Shown: one piece after another, positions 16,201 to 22,359 of the stretch
Layout: the number at the start of each line of letters is the position of its first letter
Numbering within the stretch: the stretch's first letter is position 1
Source of the DNA: an uncultured Oscillospiraceae bacterium
GTDB lineage: Bacteria; Bacillota; Clostridia; Oscillospirales; Ruminococcaceae
Direction of reading: 5' to 3'
DNA: 23,425 nucleotides
Assembly: GCA_947522735.1 (NCBI GenBank)
Contig: CANNTZ010000038.1
Coordinates: forward strand, 1-23,425
Program-made: the position numbers and the translations under genes
Notes under the pieces: model-generated
Seen by the model: only the letters and a program-made list of their open reading frames with translations
Told to the model about the DNA's origin: nothing
Database searches by the model: none

Positions 16201-17012
16201 GACATGGGCTTGCTGTGATCGCCATAGACAAGCTTGCGGCAGTCGAGGTAGCGCCGGTAAGACCTTTGGATCGTTTCGGACGCGATATCGACGTTGCCGA
16301 TGTGTGTGAGAAAGGTGGTATGGCGGCAATGATCCGACCAATAGGTGTCGATCATGCGTATCTCGGTGATGGTGGGGTCGCGCTTTTCGGAGGCAAAATA
16401 ATCCCGGCAGAACCTGATATCGTCGATATCCATCGCCAGCGCATATTTTTCAAGAAAAGCGGCAAGCTCCTCATCGTCAAGGTCTATGAAGCCGTCCAGC
16501 GTCGCGACGGTCTTTTTTGTCTCATATTTCACCTCGAGGGTGTCCGCCTCGTCGAGTGAGACCTCCATGCTCTCGACGGGGTTGACGAGGTAGCTCCTGA
16601 TACGCGCAAACTGCTCGTCGGAGATATCGCCCGAGAGGATGTAGATACGGGCGGTACGGATGAGCGGACGCTCGCCGCAGGTCGCGAGCTGGATGCACTG
16701 CGCCGCGGAATCGGCGCGCTGGTCAAACTGGCCGGGGAGATATGCCGAGGCAAAGATGCGGTCTCCGGGCGCGAGTGAGGGCAGCGCGGTATAAACTGCG
16801 TCCACCGGCGGCTCGGAAAAGACGGTTGACGCCGCCGCGGAAAAATTCTCGTCGGAAATGCCCTCAACGTCATATCGGTTGAGCAGGCGCAGCGACCGCA
16901 GCCCCGCTATTCCGAGCGAGAGCCTGAGATCGGCGGCAATACCGTCCGCCTCGACGGCAAAGCCGGGCAGCTTTTCAACATAGATCCTTCGTACACTCTT
17001 ATATTCAGCCAT
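13293..17012 (-). CDS. purL: Phosphoribosylformylglycinamidine synthase, single-chain clade II type
   Basis: Fourth step of purine synthesis: converts FGAR, glutamine and ATP to FGAM. The 1239-residue protein carries all parts in one chain. An N-terminal PurS-like region is followed by the signature DTYWSDHCRHTTF (222-234) and FKNETHNHPTEIEPFGGAAT of the first synthetase half. Next come the second synthetase half and a C-terminal class I glutaminase from about residue 980. The glutaminase has the nucleophile in CGICNGFQ (Cys1079) and the His/Glu pair in SHGEGRF (1146, 1148). Length and order fit the clostridial/streptococcal clade II rather than the split PurS-PurQ-PurL of Bacillus. GGAGG is eight bases upstream of the ATG. 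mtaB ends 36 bases before, so the two are likely cotranscribed. No purine riboswitch is visible, and other pur genes are not adjacent. Confidence 0.97.
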   Translation of the reverse strand: MAEYKSVRRIYVEKLPGFAVEADGIAADLRLSLGIAGLRSLRLLNRYDVEGISDENFSAAASTVFSEPPVDAVYTALPSLAPGDRIFASAYLPGQFDQRADSAAQCIQLATCGERPLIRTARIYILSGDISDEQFARIRSYLVNPVESMEVSLDEADTLEVKYETKKTVATLDGFIDLDDEELAAFLEKYALAMDIDDIRFCRDYFASEKRDPTITEIRMIDTYWSDHCRHTTFLTHIGNVDIASETIQRSYRRYLDCRKLVYGDHSKPMSLMDLATIGAKTLKKQGLVPDLDESEEINACSVKIGVDIDGEKKPYLLMFKNETHNHPTEIEPFGGAATCLGGAIRDPLSGRSYVYQAMRVTGAADPLTPIDQTLPGKLPQKKICTTAAAGYSSYGNQIGLATGHVAELYHPGYAAKRLEIGAVVGAVPADNVVRERPVPGDVIILLGGRTGRDGCGGATGSSKSHTLSSLASCGAEVQKGNAPEERKLQRLFRKREVTSMIKRCNDFGAGGVSVAIGELADGLEIDLDRVTKKYDGLDGTELAISESQERMAVVVRPEDADRFIDEAARENLEATPVAVVTGKERLVMRWNGNVIVDISRDFLNSNGAPKLTDIRVDGCAPLPHAEGGDVDKNWKNMLSSLNVCSQKGLVERFDSTIGAGTVLMPFGGKYQLTPAQAMAAKIPLVKGDTSDCSVMAWGYDPYLSSASPYHGAIYAVVQSMARLVACGADIRKSWLTFQEYFERTKNDPSRWGKPFAALLGALEAQLQFEVASIGGKDSMSGTFENIDVPPTLVSFAVAMGDAGNIISPEFKRAGSPVYYIPSRKNVDETPDFGHLRVSFEALRSLIAAGKARAVWAVSCGGVAEGVSKMALGNRIGFRFDALPDNDTLFAPGYGAFIVEADEAPDGSVRLGETIDGYRIEAPGLDLDMNELQALWEAKLEPVYPVRAGDESKSAPKFCYEAVTRRAPAIKTAAPRVLIPVFPGTNCEYDTARRFEQAGARTETVVVRNLTPGDVEQSVEYMSRAVANSQIIAIPGGFSGGDEPDGSGKFIVSFFRNPALRSAVHELLKNRDGLMCGICNGFQALIKLGLVPYGEITDMTPESATLTFNLIGRHQSMLARTVVASNKSPWLSRCKPGEIYTIPISHGEGRFTAPPELVAALAENGQIATQYAGLDGEPSMSYRFNPNYSLCAIEGITSPDGRVFGKMAHSERTGSSLYKNVDGNICQPIFESAVDYFTK

Positions 17013-17048
17013 GCAAACATCCTCCGTTTTGTGTAATATATGGCGGTT

Positions 17049-18341
17049 TTACAACTCGATAAGCTCTCCCTCGCACCAGTCGGCGCCAACTCCGGTCAGA
17101 CGGACGACGTGTATTTCTCCTCCCATATCGCGCGGACAGCGCGCACGGACGGGGGTATAATTGGGCGTATAGCCCTCGTAGACGCCGGGCGCGGCTTCGG
17201 TCTCGAAAAGCACCGGCTCCGTCCGTCCGACCTCGGAGAAGAGAAAGGCGCGCCGGGTCTCGTCGGATGCCTCGATCATGCGCCGGACGCGCTCGTCCTT
17301 GATCTGCGCGTCCACCTGCTCCGGCATATCCGCCGCGCGCGTGCCGGGACGTATCGAATAGGCAAAGACGTGCGCCTTTGCAAAGCCTGCGTCGCGGACA
17401 AATTTCAGCGACTGCTCAAATTCCTCCTCGGTCTCGCCAGCAAAGCCGACCATCACGTCGGTGGTTATCGACGGGTTTTCAAAGCTGCGGCGTATCCGTC
17501 CGACAATCTCCATGTATTCCGCGGCGGTATAGTGACGGTTCATGCGCTTCAGCGTAGCGTTGCAGCCGCTTTGCAGCGAGAGGTGGAACTGTGGGCAGAA
17601 GCTTTTGAAGGACGCGAACAGCCGGATGTCGTCGTCCGTCAGCAGCTCTGGCTCCAGCGAGCCAAGGCGTACCCGCTCGATGCCCGTTTCGCAGACGGCT
17701 CTTACCGCGTCCGCCAGCCGCAGGCCGTCGTGTTTTCCATATGACGAAAGGTTGATGCCGGTCAGCACAATCTCCCGGTAGCCGAGCTGTCTGAGGTGCT
17801 CGGCCTCACCGCGCACGTCGTCCAACGGCTTGGAGCGCACCCGTCCGCGCGCCGTCGGAATTATACAGTAAGAGCAATAGCGGTCGCAGCCGTCTTCGAT
17901 CTTGATGAACGCACGCGTGCGATCAAGGAAGCGTTCGGCGCTCATCGGCTCAAACGGCTCGTCCGTCGAGTGCGGCCTGACGCTTACTATGCGTTTGCCG
18001 TTGCCCATGACCGAAAGAACCGACGGCAGGAGGGAGGCGCGGTCGCCGGTGCCGGTGATGACGTCGGCCTCCGCAACCTCTGCGGCCTTTTCGGGAAACG
18101 CCTGCGGGTAACAGCCGGTCATCGCGACGACGGCCTCCGGATTGAGCCGCTTGAACCGGCGCACCATCTGGCGCGTCTTTTTGTCGCCGGAGGCCGTGAC
18201 CGTGCAGGAATTGACAATATAAACGTCCGCCCTCTCCTCACAGTCGACGATATCGAACCCGGCAGCGGCAAACTGCTGCTCCAAAATGTTTGTTTCGTAT
18301 TGATTGACCTTGCAGCCAAGCGTGAGAAATGCCGCGCGCAT
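17049..18341 (-). CDS. mtaB: tRNA t6A37 methylthiotransferase MtaB
   Basis: Radical-SAM enzyme that adds a methylthio group to N6-threonylcarbamoyladenosine at position 37 of ANN-decoding tRNAs, giving ms2t6A. The 430 residues begin MRAAFLTLGCKVNQYET, the N-terminal motif that separates MtaB from MiaB and RimO. The N-terminal domain has the second cluster cysteines at 10, 46 and 77. The radical-SAM cluster is in GCDRYCSYC (Cys152, 156, 159). A C-terminal TRAM domain is expected from about 365 on. No good ribosome site precedes the ATG; AAAGG is 16 bases away, so initiation may be weak. It is the first gene of the mtaB-purL unit and diverges from the HPr-like gene. Confidence 0.95.
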   Translation of the reverse strand: MRAAFLTLGCKVNQYETNILEQQFAAAGFDIVDCEERADVYIVNSCTVTASGDKKTRQMVRRFKRLNPEAVVAMTGCYPQAFPEKAAEVAEADVITGTGDRASLLPSVLSVMGNGKRIVSVRPHSTDEPFEPMSAERFLDRTRAFIKIEDGCDRYCSYCIIPTARGRVRSKPLDDVRGEAEHLRQLGYREIVLTGINLSSYGKHDGLRLADAVRAVCETGIERVRLGSLEPELLTDDDIRLFASFKSFCPQFHLSLQSGCNATLKRMNRHYTAAEYMEIVGRIRRSFENPSITTDVMVGFAGETEEEFEQSLKFVRDAGFAKAHVFAYSIRPGTRAADMPEQVDAQIKDERVRRMIEASDETRRAFLFSEVGRTEPVLFETEAAPGVYEGYTPNYTPVRARCPRDMGGEIHVVRLTGVGADWCEGELIEL

Positions 18342-18421
18342 AAGTCATACACAAACCTTTCGCAATTTATTCATATATGATTTGTGCTATTTCACAATTG
18401 ATATAGCTTCACTTAATATAC

Positions 18422-18450
18422 ATTATACAGTTTTTGCAAGAACATTGCAA
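18422..18450 (-). promoter_or_regulatory. Promoter of the mtaB-purL operon
   Basis: Minus strand: TTGCAA (complement of 18445-18450), 17 bases, TATAAT (complement of 18422-18427). The leader to mtaB would be about 75 bases. Confidence 0.75.
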
Positions 18451-18457
18451 TTAGCAG

Positions 18458-18485
18458 TTGACAAAAAAGATTCTCGTGCTATACT
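18458..18485 (+). promoter_or_regulatory. Promoter of the HPr-like gene
   Basis: TTGACA (18458-18463), a 16-base spacer and TATACT (18480-18485) preceded by TGC, so an extended -10 as well. Its -35 is only seven bases from the divergent mtaB -35, so RNA polymerase or a regulator at one could affect the other. Confidence 0.85.
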
Positions 18486-18577
18486 TTATTTATAGGAGAT
18501 AAGCAACAAAAGCAAAAAGGACAATTAACCTGATTGCATAATTATCCATTTTAATAACTTATAAGAGGGTATCGGCC

Positions 18578-18817
18578 ATGAAAAAGACTACCATTTTTCT
18601 CAACACCATCAGCGACGTAAAAAGCTTTGTCAACATCGTATGCAAGTATGATTTTTCCGTCGATCTCGTGTCCGGGCGCTATTCCGTCGATGCAAAATCG
18701 ATAATGGGGATATTCAGTCTCGACCTTTCCCGCCCGGTCGAGCTCGAGGTACACAGCACCGACGAGGCGGCGTGCGAGAGGTTCTTTGAGGAGATCAAGC
18801 AGTTCACCATAAAATAA
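18578..18817 (+). CDS. HPr-like regulatory protein lacking the catalytic histidine
   Basis: Small protein of 79 residues with the HPr fold of the phosphotransferase system. It aligns without gaps to Bacillus HPr over KYD (23-25) and AKSIMGIFSL (39-48). Ser41 corresponds to HPr Ser46, the site used by HPr kinase, and the surrounding SIMG is kept. The phospho-accepting His15 position is Thr10, and the neighbouring Arg17 position is Ser12, so it cannot pass phosphate from PEP to sugars. This recalls Crh of Bacillus, which has Gln15 and works only in carbon catabolite control with CcpA. A similar regulatory role is inferred, not shown. It has its own strong promoter, is monocistronic, and ends at a bidirectional terminator. 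AAGAGGG-type ribosome signal TAAGAGGGT lies upstream of the ATG. Confidence 0.88.
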   Translation: MKKTTIFLNTISDVKSFVNIVCKYDFSVDLVSGRYSVDAKSIMGIFSLDLSRPVELEVHSTDEAACERFFEEIKQFTIK

Positions 18818-18854
18818 ACCGTCAGCGCAGCACAAAGACAGGCATAAAAACGCA

Positions 18855-18887
18855 ATCCCCCGGTGATGAGCCGGGGGATGCTTTGTT
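18855..18887 (+). terminator. Bidirectional terminator between the HPr-like gene and the P-loop gene
   Basis: ATCCCCCGG (18855-18863) pairs perfectly with CCGGGGGAT (18871-18879). The plus side continues GCTTTGTTTG. The minus side has TTTTT (complement of 18846-18850) four bases after the stem. It ends both convergent units. Confidence 0.9.
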
Positions 18888-18892
18888 TGCGC

Positions 18893-19309
18893 TTATTTAT
18901 TGATGATGTACTTTTGGATATCGTCGGGTATTTCGGAGACGTCGCAGGAAACGGTAAAGGTGATCTCGGCGCCGTGAACGGTGAGCAGCTTTTCAAGCTT
19001 CAGGATCATCTGCTCGAAGGCGGGAATGTCGCGGCCACCGATCTTGAAGGTGGCGTCGATGAAGATATGAGTGATATCATAGTTTCCGGCGAGGATGCCC
19101 GCAATGAAGCCATAGAAAGCGTCGAATCCGGAAACGCCGAACTGCTCTATATCGACAAGTCTCACCGAGTAGTCGAGGTCGTAGGTGAGCTTAAGTCCCT
19201 TTTCGATGCAGACAACGTTGCCCTTTGTGCTCTTTGCTGCCGCGTTGATGAGGGTGATCAGGGCCTTGGTTTTGCCCGAACCCTTGGTGCCGACGATCAG
19301 TTTAATCAT
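18893..19309 (-). CDS. Small P-loop ATP-binding protein
   Basis: A 138-residue protein of unassigned role. It begins MIKLIVGTKGSGKTK, with the Walker A motif GTKGSGKT at residues 7-14. A Walker B-like strand THIFID ends at Asp85. Helices and strands alternate as in a minimal P-loop NTPase, and there is no extra domain, signal peptide or membrane segment. I recall similar proteins in many Clostridia, often loosely labelled as PilT-like, but there is no pilus context here. The start at 19309 is set by AGGAGG eight bases upstream; an in-frame extension to 19345 has no such site. It lies 72 bases after pgi on the same strand and may be cotranscribed with it. The bidirectional terminator follows. 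Confidence 0.85.
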   Translation of the reverse strand: MIKLIVGTKGSGKTKALITLINAAAKSTKGNVVCIEKGLKLTYDLDYSVRLVDIEQFGVSGFDAFYGFIAGILAGNYDITHIFIDATFKIGGRDIPAFEQMILKLEKLLTVHGAEITFTVSCDVSEIPDDIQKYIINK

Positions 19310-19381
19310 ATCAAATTCCTCCTGATGTTTTGAGTTTTTATACATCGTTTATACAAATCATATTTTGCTAAAGCGTCGCCG

Positions 19382-20731
19382 TCAAAGCTTCGCTTCCAGA
19401 GAAGCGCGAAGCTCCTCGTAGCCGGGCTTGCCGAGCAGCGCGAACATGTTCTTTTTATAGCTCTCGACACCGGGCTGGTCGAACGGATTGACGCCGGACA
19501 TGTAACCGGAGATCGCAACGGCGGCCTCGAAGAAGTAGACCATCCAGCCGAACTCGTATGCGCTCTTTTCCGGGATGGTGAGCATGATATTGGGCACGCC
19601 GCCTGCGGTGTGCGCGAGAATGGTGCCCTCCATCGCCTTGCGGTTGACCACGGAGATGTTCTGGTTGGAAAGAAAATTGAGTCCGTCGGCGTTTTCGGCG
19701 TCAGCGCCGATGAAAAGGTCTCTGTTCGGGCGCTCGATATTGACGACGGTCTCGAACAGGCAGCGGGAGCCGTCCTGAATGAACTGTCCCATCGAGTGCA
19801 GATCGGTGGAGAAGATGGCGGAGGCGGGGAAGATACCCTTGCCGTCCTTGCCCTCGCTCTCGCCGAAGAGCTGCTTGAACCACTCGGCCATCTGTGTGAA
19901 CGCGGCGTCGTAGCAAACGAGCATCTCGACGCTCTTGCCGCGGCGGTACAGACAGTTGCGCAGCGCAGCGTAGCGGTAGCTGTCGTTGGCCTCAAGGTCG
20001 CATACGGCGTACTTTTTGCGCGCGTCGGCAGCGCCCCTCATCATCGCGTCGATGTCGATGCCGGCGATTGCGATTGGGAGCAGCCCCACGGGGGTGAGCA
20101 CGGAGAAGCGTCCGCCAACGTTGTCCGGAATGACGAAGCTCTCGTAGCCCTCGGCGTCGGCAAGCTGCTTGAGGGTGCCGCGCGCCTTGTCGGTCACGCA
20201 GAAGATGCGGTCGCGCAAGCCGCCCCGTCCGTACTTCCTCGTGAGCATCTCGCGAAAGATGCGGAAGGCAAGCGCAGGCTCGGTTGTGGTGCCGGATTTG
20301 GAGATGACGATCAGGGAGACGTCCCTGCCCTCGCAGATGGAGAGGATCTCGTTGATATAGTCGGCGCTGATATTGTTGCCGGAGAAATAGAGGTCGGGAG
20401 TGTCCTTGCGCAGATTGTTGTAGAACGGCGAACGGACAAACTCGATAGCGGCTCTCGCGCCGAGATAGGAGCCGCCGATGCCGATGACTATAACGACGTC
20501 GGAATTGGCGGATATTTTCTTTGCGGCGAGTTTAACGCGCTCAAATTCGTCGCGGTCAAAATTTTCCGGAAGATCGAGCCAACCGAGAAAATCGCTTCCG
20601 GCTCCGGGCTCGGCTCCGAGCTCGGCGTGGTGCAGAAGCTTATGCGCTGCACAGACCTGCTCCCTGACACGGTCAAGCTCGTGCGGCGCGATGAATCCTT
20701 CAAGATACTTTGTGGAAAGAGAAAGTGACAT
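19382..20731 (-). CDS. pgi: Glucose-6-phosphate isomerase
   Basis: Interconverts glucose 6-phosphate and fructose 6-phosphate in glycolysis and gluconeogenesis. The 449 residues match the bacterial Bacillus/Clostridium-type enzyme length. Sugar-isomerase folds show as IGIGGSYLGARAA (83-95) and SKSGTTTEPA (144-153, phosphate binding). The family signatures are DNVGGRFSVLTPVGLLP (203-219) and FDQPGVESYKKNMF (417-430), the latter with the active-site lysine. The catalytic glutamate region is FGESEGKDGKGIFP. AAGGA lies about ten bases before the ATG. The gene has its own promoter and is followed by the P-loop gene. Confidence 0.97.
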   Translation of the reverse strand: MSLSLSTKYLEGFIAPHELDRVREQVCAAHKLLHHAELGAEPGAGSDFLGWLDLPENFDRDEFERVKLAAKKISANSDVVIVIGIGGSYLGARAAIEFVRSPFYNNLRKDTPDLYFSGNNISADYINEILSICEGRDVSLIVISKSGTTTEPALAFRIFREMLTRKYGRGGLRDRIFCVTDKARGTLKQLADAEGYESFVIPDNVGGRFSVLTPVGLLPIAIAGIDIDAMMRGAADARKKYAVCDLEANDSYRYAALRNCLYRRGKSVEMLVCYDAAFTQMAEWFKQLFGESEGKDGKGIFPASAIFSTDLHSMGQFIQDGSRCLFETVVNIERPNRDLFIGADAENADGLNFLSNQNISVVNRKAMEGTILAHTAGGVPNIMLTIPEKSAYEFGWMVYFFEAAVAISGYMSGVNPFDQPGVESYKKNMFALLGKPGYEELRASLEAKL

Positions 20732-20772
20732 GGCTGTTCAGTCCTTAACTATAATAAATTTCCCTTTTTTAT

Positions 20773-20801
20773 ATTGTACCTTAAAATCGTCCGCATTTCA
20801 A
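20773..20801 (-). promoter_or_regulatory. Promoter of pgi
   Basis: Minus strand: TTGAAA (complement of 20796-20801), 17 bases, TACAAT (complement of 20773-20778), in an AT-rich gap. Transcription would start about 35 bases before the ATG. Confidence 0.8.
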
Positions 20802-20885
20802 GTGCCACTGAAAGTTTTATCAAATATTATATATTTTGGACTTATTTTTACAACATTACAGCAAAAACTGTTTTATCTAACCTCT

Positions 20886-22136
20886 TCATCCCATCAGCGA
20901 CGCAAATATCATCCCGAACGCTCTGCCAAAGCTCATTTCGGAGACGTCGCATGGCGAGGTGAGCGCATATTCTCCCGCGTCCTCGCCGTTGATACGCAGG
21001 ATCACGCGCCCGATTTTTTCCCCGGCGACGACCGGCGCCTGCACGCTCTCCGGCAGCTCGATTATCTGTTCGAGCGTCTTTTCGGCCCCTTTTTTGATAA
21101 GCAGCTTTTCCGGCGGCACGCAGACCGGCGTTATACGGCTCAACGTGCCGCCCTCGACCCGTACCTCGCCTAACTGCTCAGAGATATCCGGAGGCGACAC
21201 CATAGTATAGCTGTCAAAGGCGTAATTCATCAGCGCCGCAGCGGAGCTGAACTGCGCGTCACGGCTCTCTGCGCCGAGGATAACGGCAATAACGCTGAGC
21301 TCTCCACGCGTAGCCGAGGCGGCTACACAGCGCCCCGCCTGATCGGTCGTGCCGGTCTTGAGCCCGGTTGCGCCCTTATAAAAGCGGATGAGCTTGTTTG
21401 TGTTGACAAGCTGCGTCTTGCCGTCGCGCAGCGAGTCCATCCAGACGGTGGAGTAGCTTCTTATCCGCTCGTGCGCGAGCAATGCCGCGGACATTTTTGC
21501 GATATCGCGCGCAGTGGTGAAGTGCCCATCGGCGTCAAGCCCGGAGGCGTTTTTGAAGCTGGTGTTCGTCATGCCAAGCTCGGCGGCCTTGGCGTTCATC
21601 AGCTCGACAAAGCCCTGCTCGCTGCCGCCGATAAGCTCCGCAAGCGCCACGGCGGCGTCGTTGGAGGAGGCGATGCAGGTGGCACGCAGCAGCTCGTCAA
21701 CCGTCATCGTCTCTCCGGGCTCCAGCCATATCTGCGACCCGCCCATCGAACAGGCGTGCTCCGAGGCGGTCACGATATCGGCGGGAGATATGCGTCCGTC
21801 ATCGAGCGCCTCCATCACCAGCAGCACCGTCATCACCTTTGTGATGGATGCGGGCGCGCGCGGCTCGTCGGCGTTCAGCTCGAACAGCACCTGTCCGGTA
21901 GTCTGCTCCACGAGGATTGCCGAGCTTGCCTTGACGGCTCCGCGCACGTCCGACGGTACGTCTCCCGTGATCAACGTTACCGGCTGTGTGTCCGCAGCGG
22001 CTCCCGCGTCCTTTGCGGCCGTTTCGCCGCCAGCCAGGCAGGTAGCCGTAGTGAAAAGGCAGAGCGCCGCCGCCGCGAGCGCAGCAAACGTCTTTTTCAG
22101 CAGCCGTCCGGGATAGGCTCGTTCAACTTTTTTCAT
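20886..22136 (-). CDS. D-alanyl-D-alanine carboxypeptidase (low-molecular-weight penicillin-binding protein, DacF/PBP5 type)
   Basis: Extracytoplasmic enzyme that removes the terminal D-Ala from peptidoglycan stem peptides. The 416 residues start with a signal peptide (KK, then a hydrophobic run to about 35, likely cleaved after CLA). The three active-site motifs of serine carboxypeptidases are present: SITK (Ser97, Lys100), SSN (157-159) and KTG (260-262). The C-terminal 110 residues form the PBP5-type beta domain, and the end (SEMSFGRAFGMIFASLMG) is amphipathic and fits membrane anchoring. GGAGG is eight bases upstream of the ATG. I leave the symbol blank because dacA, dacB and dacF cannot be told apart here; sporulation-linked DacF is a reasonable option in Clostridia. 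No neighbouring sporulation gene is visible. Confidence 0.95.
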   Translation of the reverse strand: MKKVERAYPGRLLKKTFAALAAAALCLFTTATCLAGGETAAKDAGAAADTQPVTLITGDVPSDVRGAVKASSAILVEQTTGQVLFELNADEPRAPASITKVMTVLLVMEALDDGRISPADIVTASEHACSMGGSQIWLEPGETMTVDELLRATCIASSNDAAVALAELIGGSEQGFVELMNAKAAELGMTNTSFKNASGLDADGHFTTARDIAKMSAALLAHERIRSYSTVWMDSLRDGKTQLVNTNKLIRFYKGATGLKTGTTDQAGRCVAASATRGELSVIAVILGAESRDAQFSSAAALMNYAFDSYTMVSPPDISEQLGEVRVEGGTLSRITPVCVPPEKLLIKKGAEKTLEQIIELPESVQAPVVAGEKIGRVILRINGEDAGEYALTSPCDVSEMSFGRAFGMIFASLMG

Positions 22137-22155
22137 CTGTCCGTCCTCCGTTCAT

Positions 22156-22161
22156 ATTATA
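22156..22161 (-). promoter_or_regulatory. Possible -10 of the carboxypeptidase gene
   Basis: TATAAT on the minus strand, about 20 bases before the ATG, without a convincing -35 at 17 bases. A sigma factor other than sigma-A, or a weak promoter, is possible. Confidence 0.35.
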
Positions 22162-22279
22162 TGTTACATGCCGCTCTAAAATTTATGCGGCGCTCCCCGC
22201 CAAAATGCCCCGGAATATCCAGCGTGCGCGACAGCCGCAAAAAAATCGTATCGTGCGCGCGCAATCTTGCGCCAAAACC

Positions 22280-22308
22280 TTTACTTTTAGCAAAAAATAC
22301 GATATAAT
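22280..22308 (+). promoter_or_regulatory. Promoter of the right-end lipoprotein gene
   Basis: TTTACT (22280-22285), a 17-base spacer and TATAAT (22303-22308). The leader to the ATG at 22360 is about 45 bases. Confidence 0.65.
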
Positions 22309-22359
22309 AATCTGATAGCAAAGCTCTGATTTTTATGGCGGAAAGGAGCGCGTAACGGT

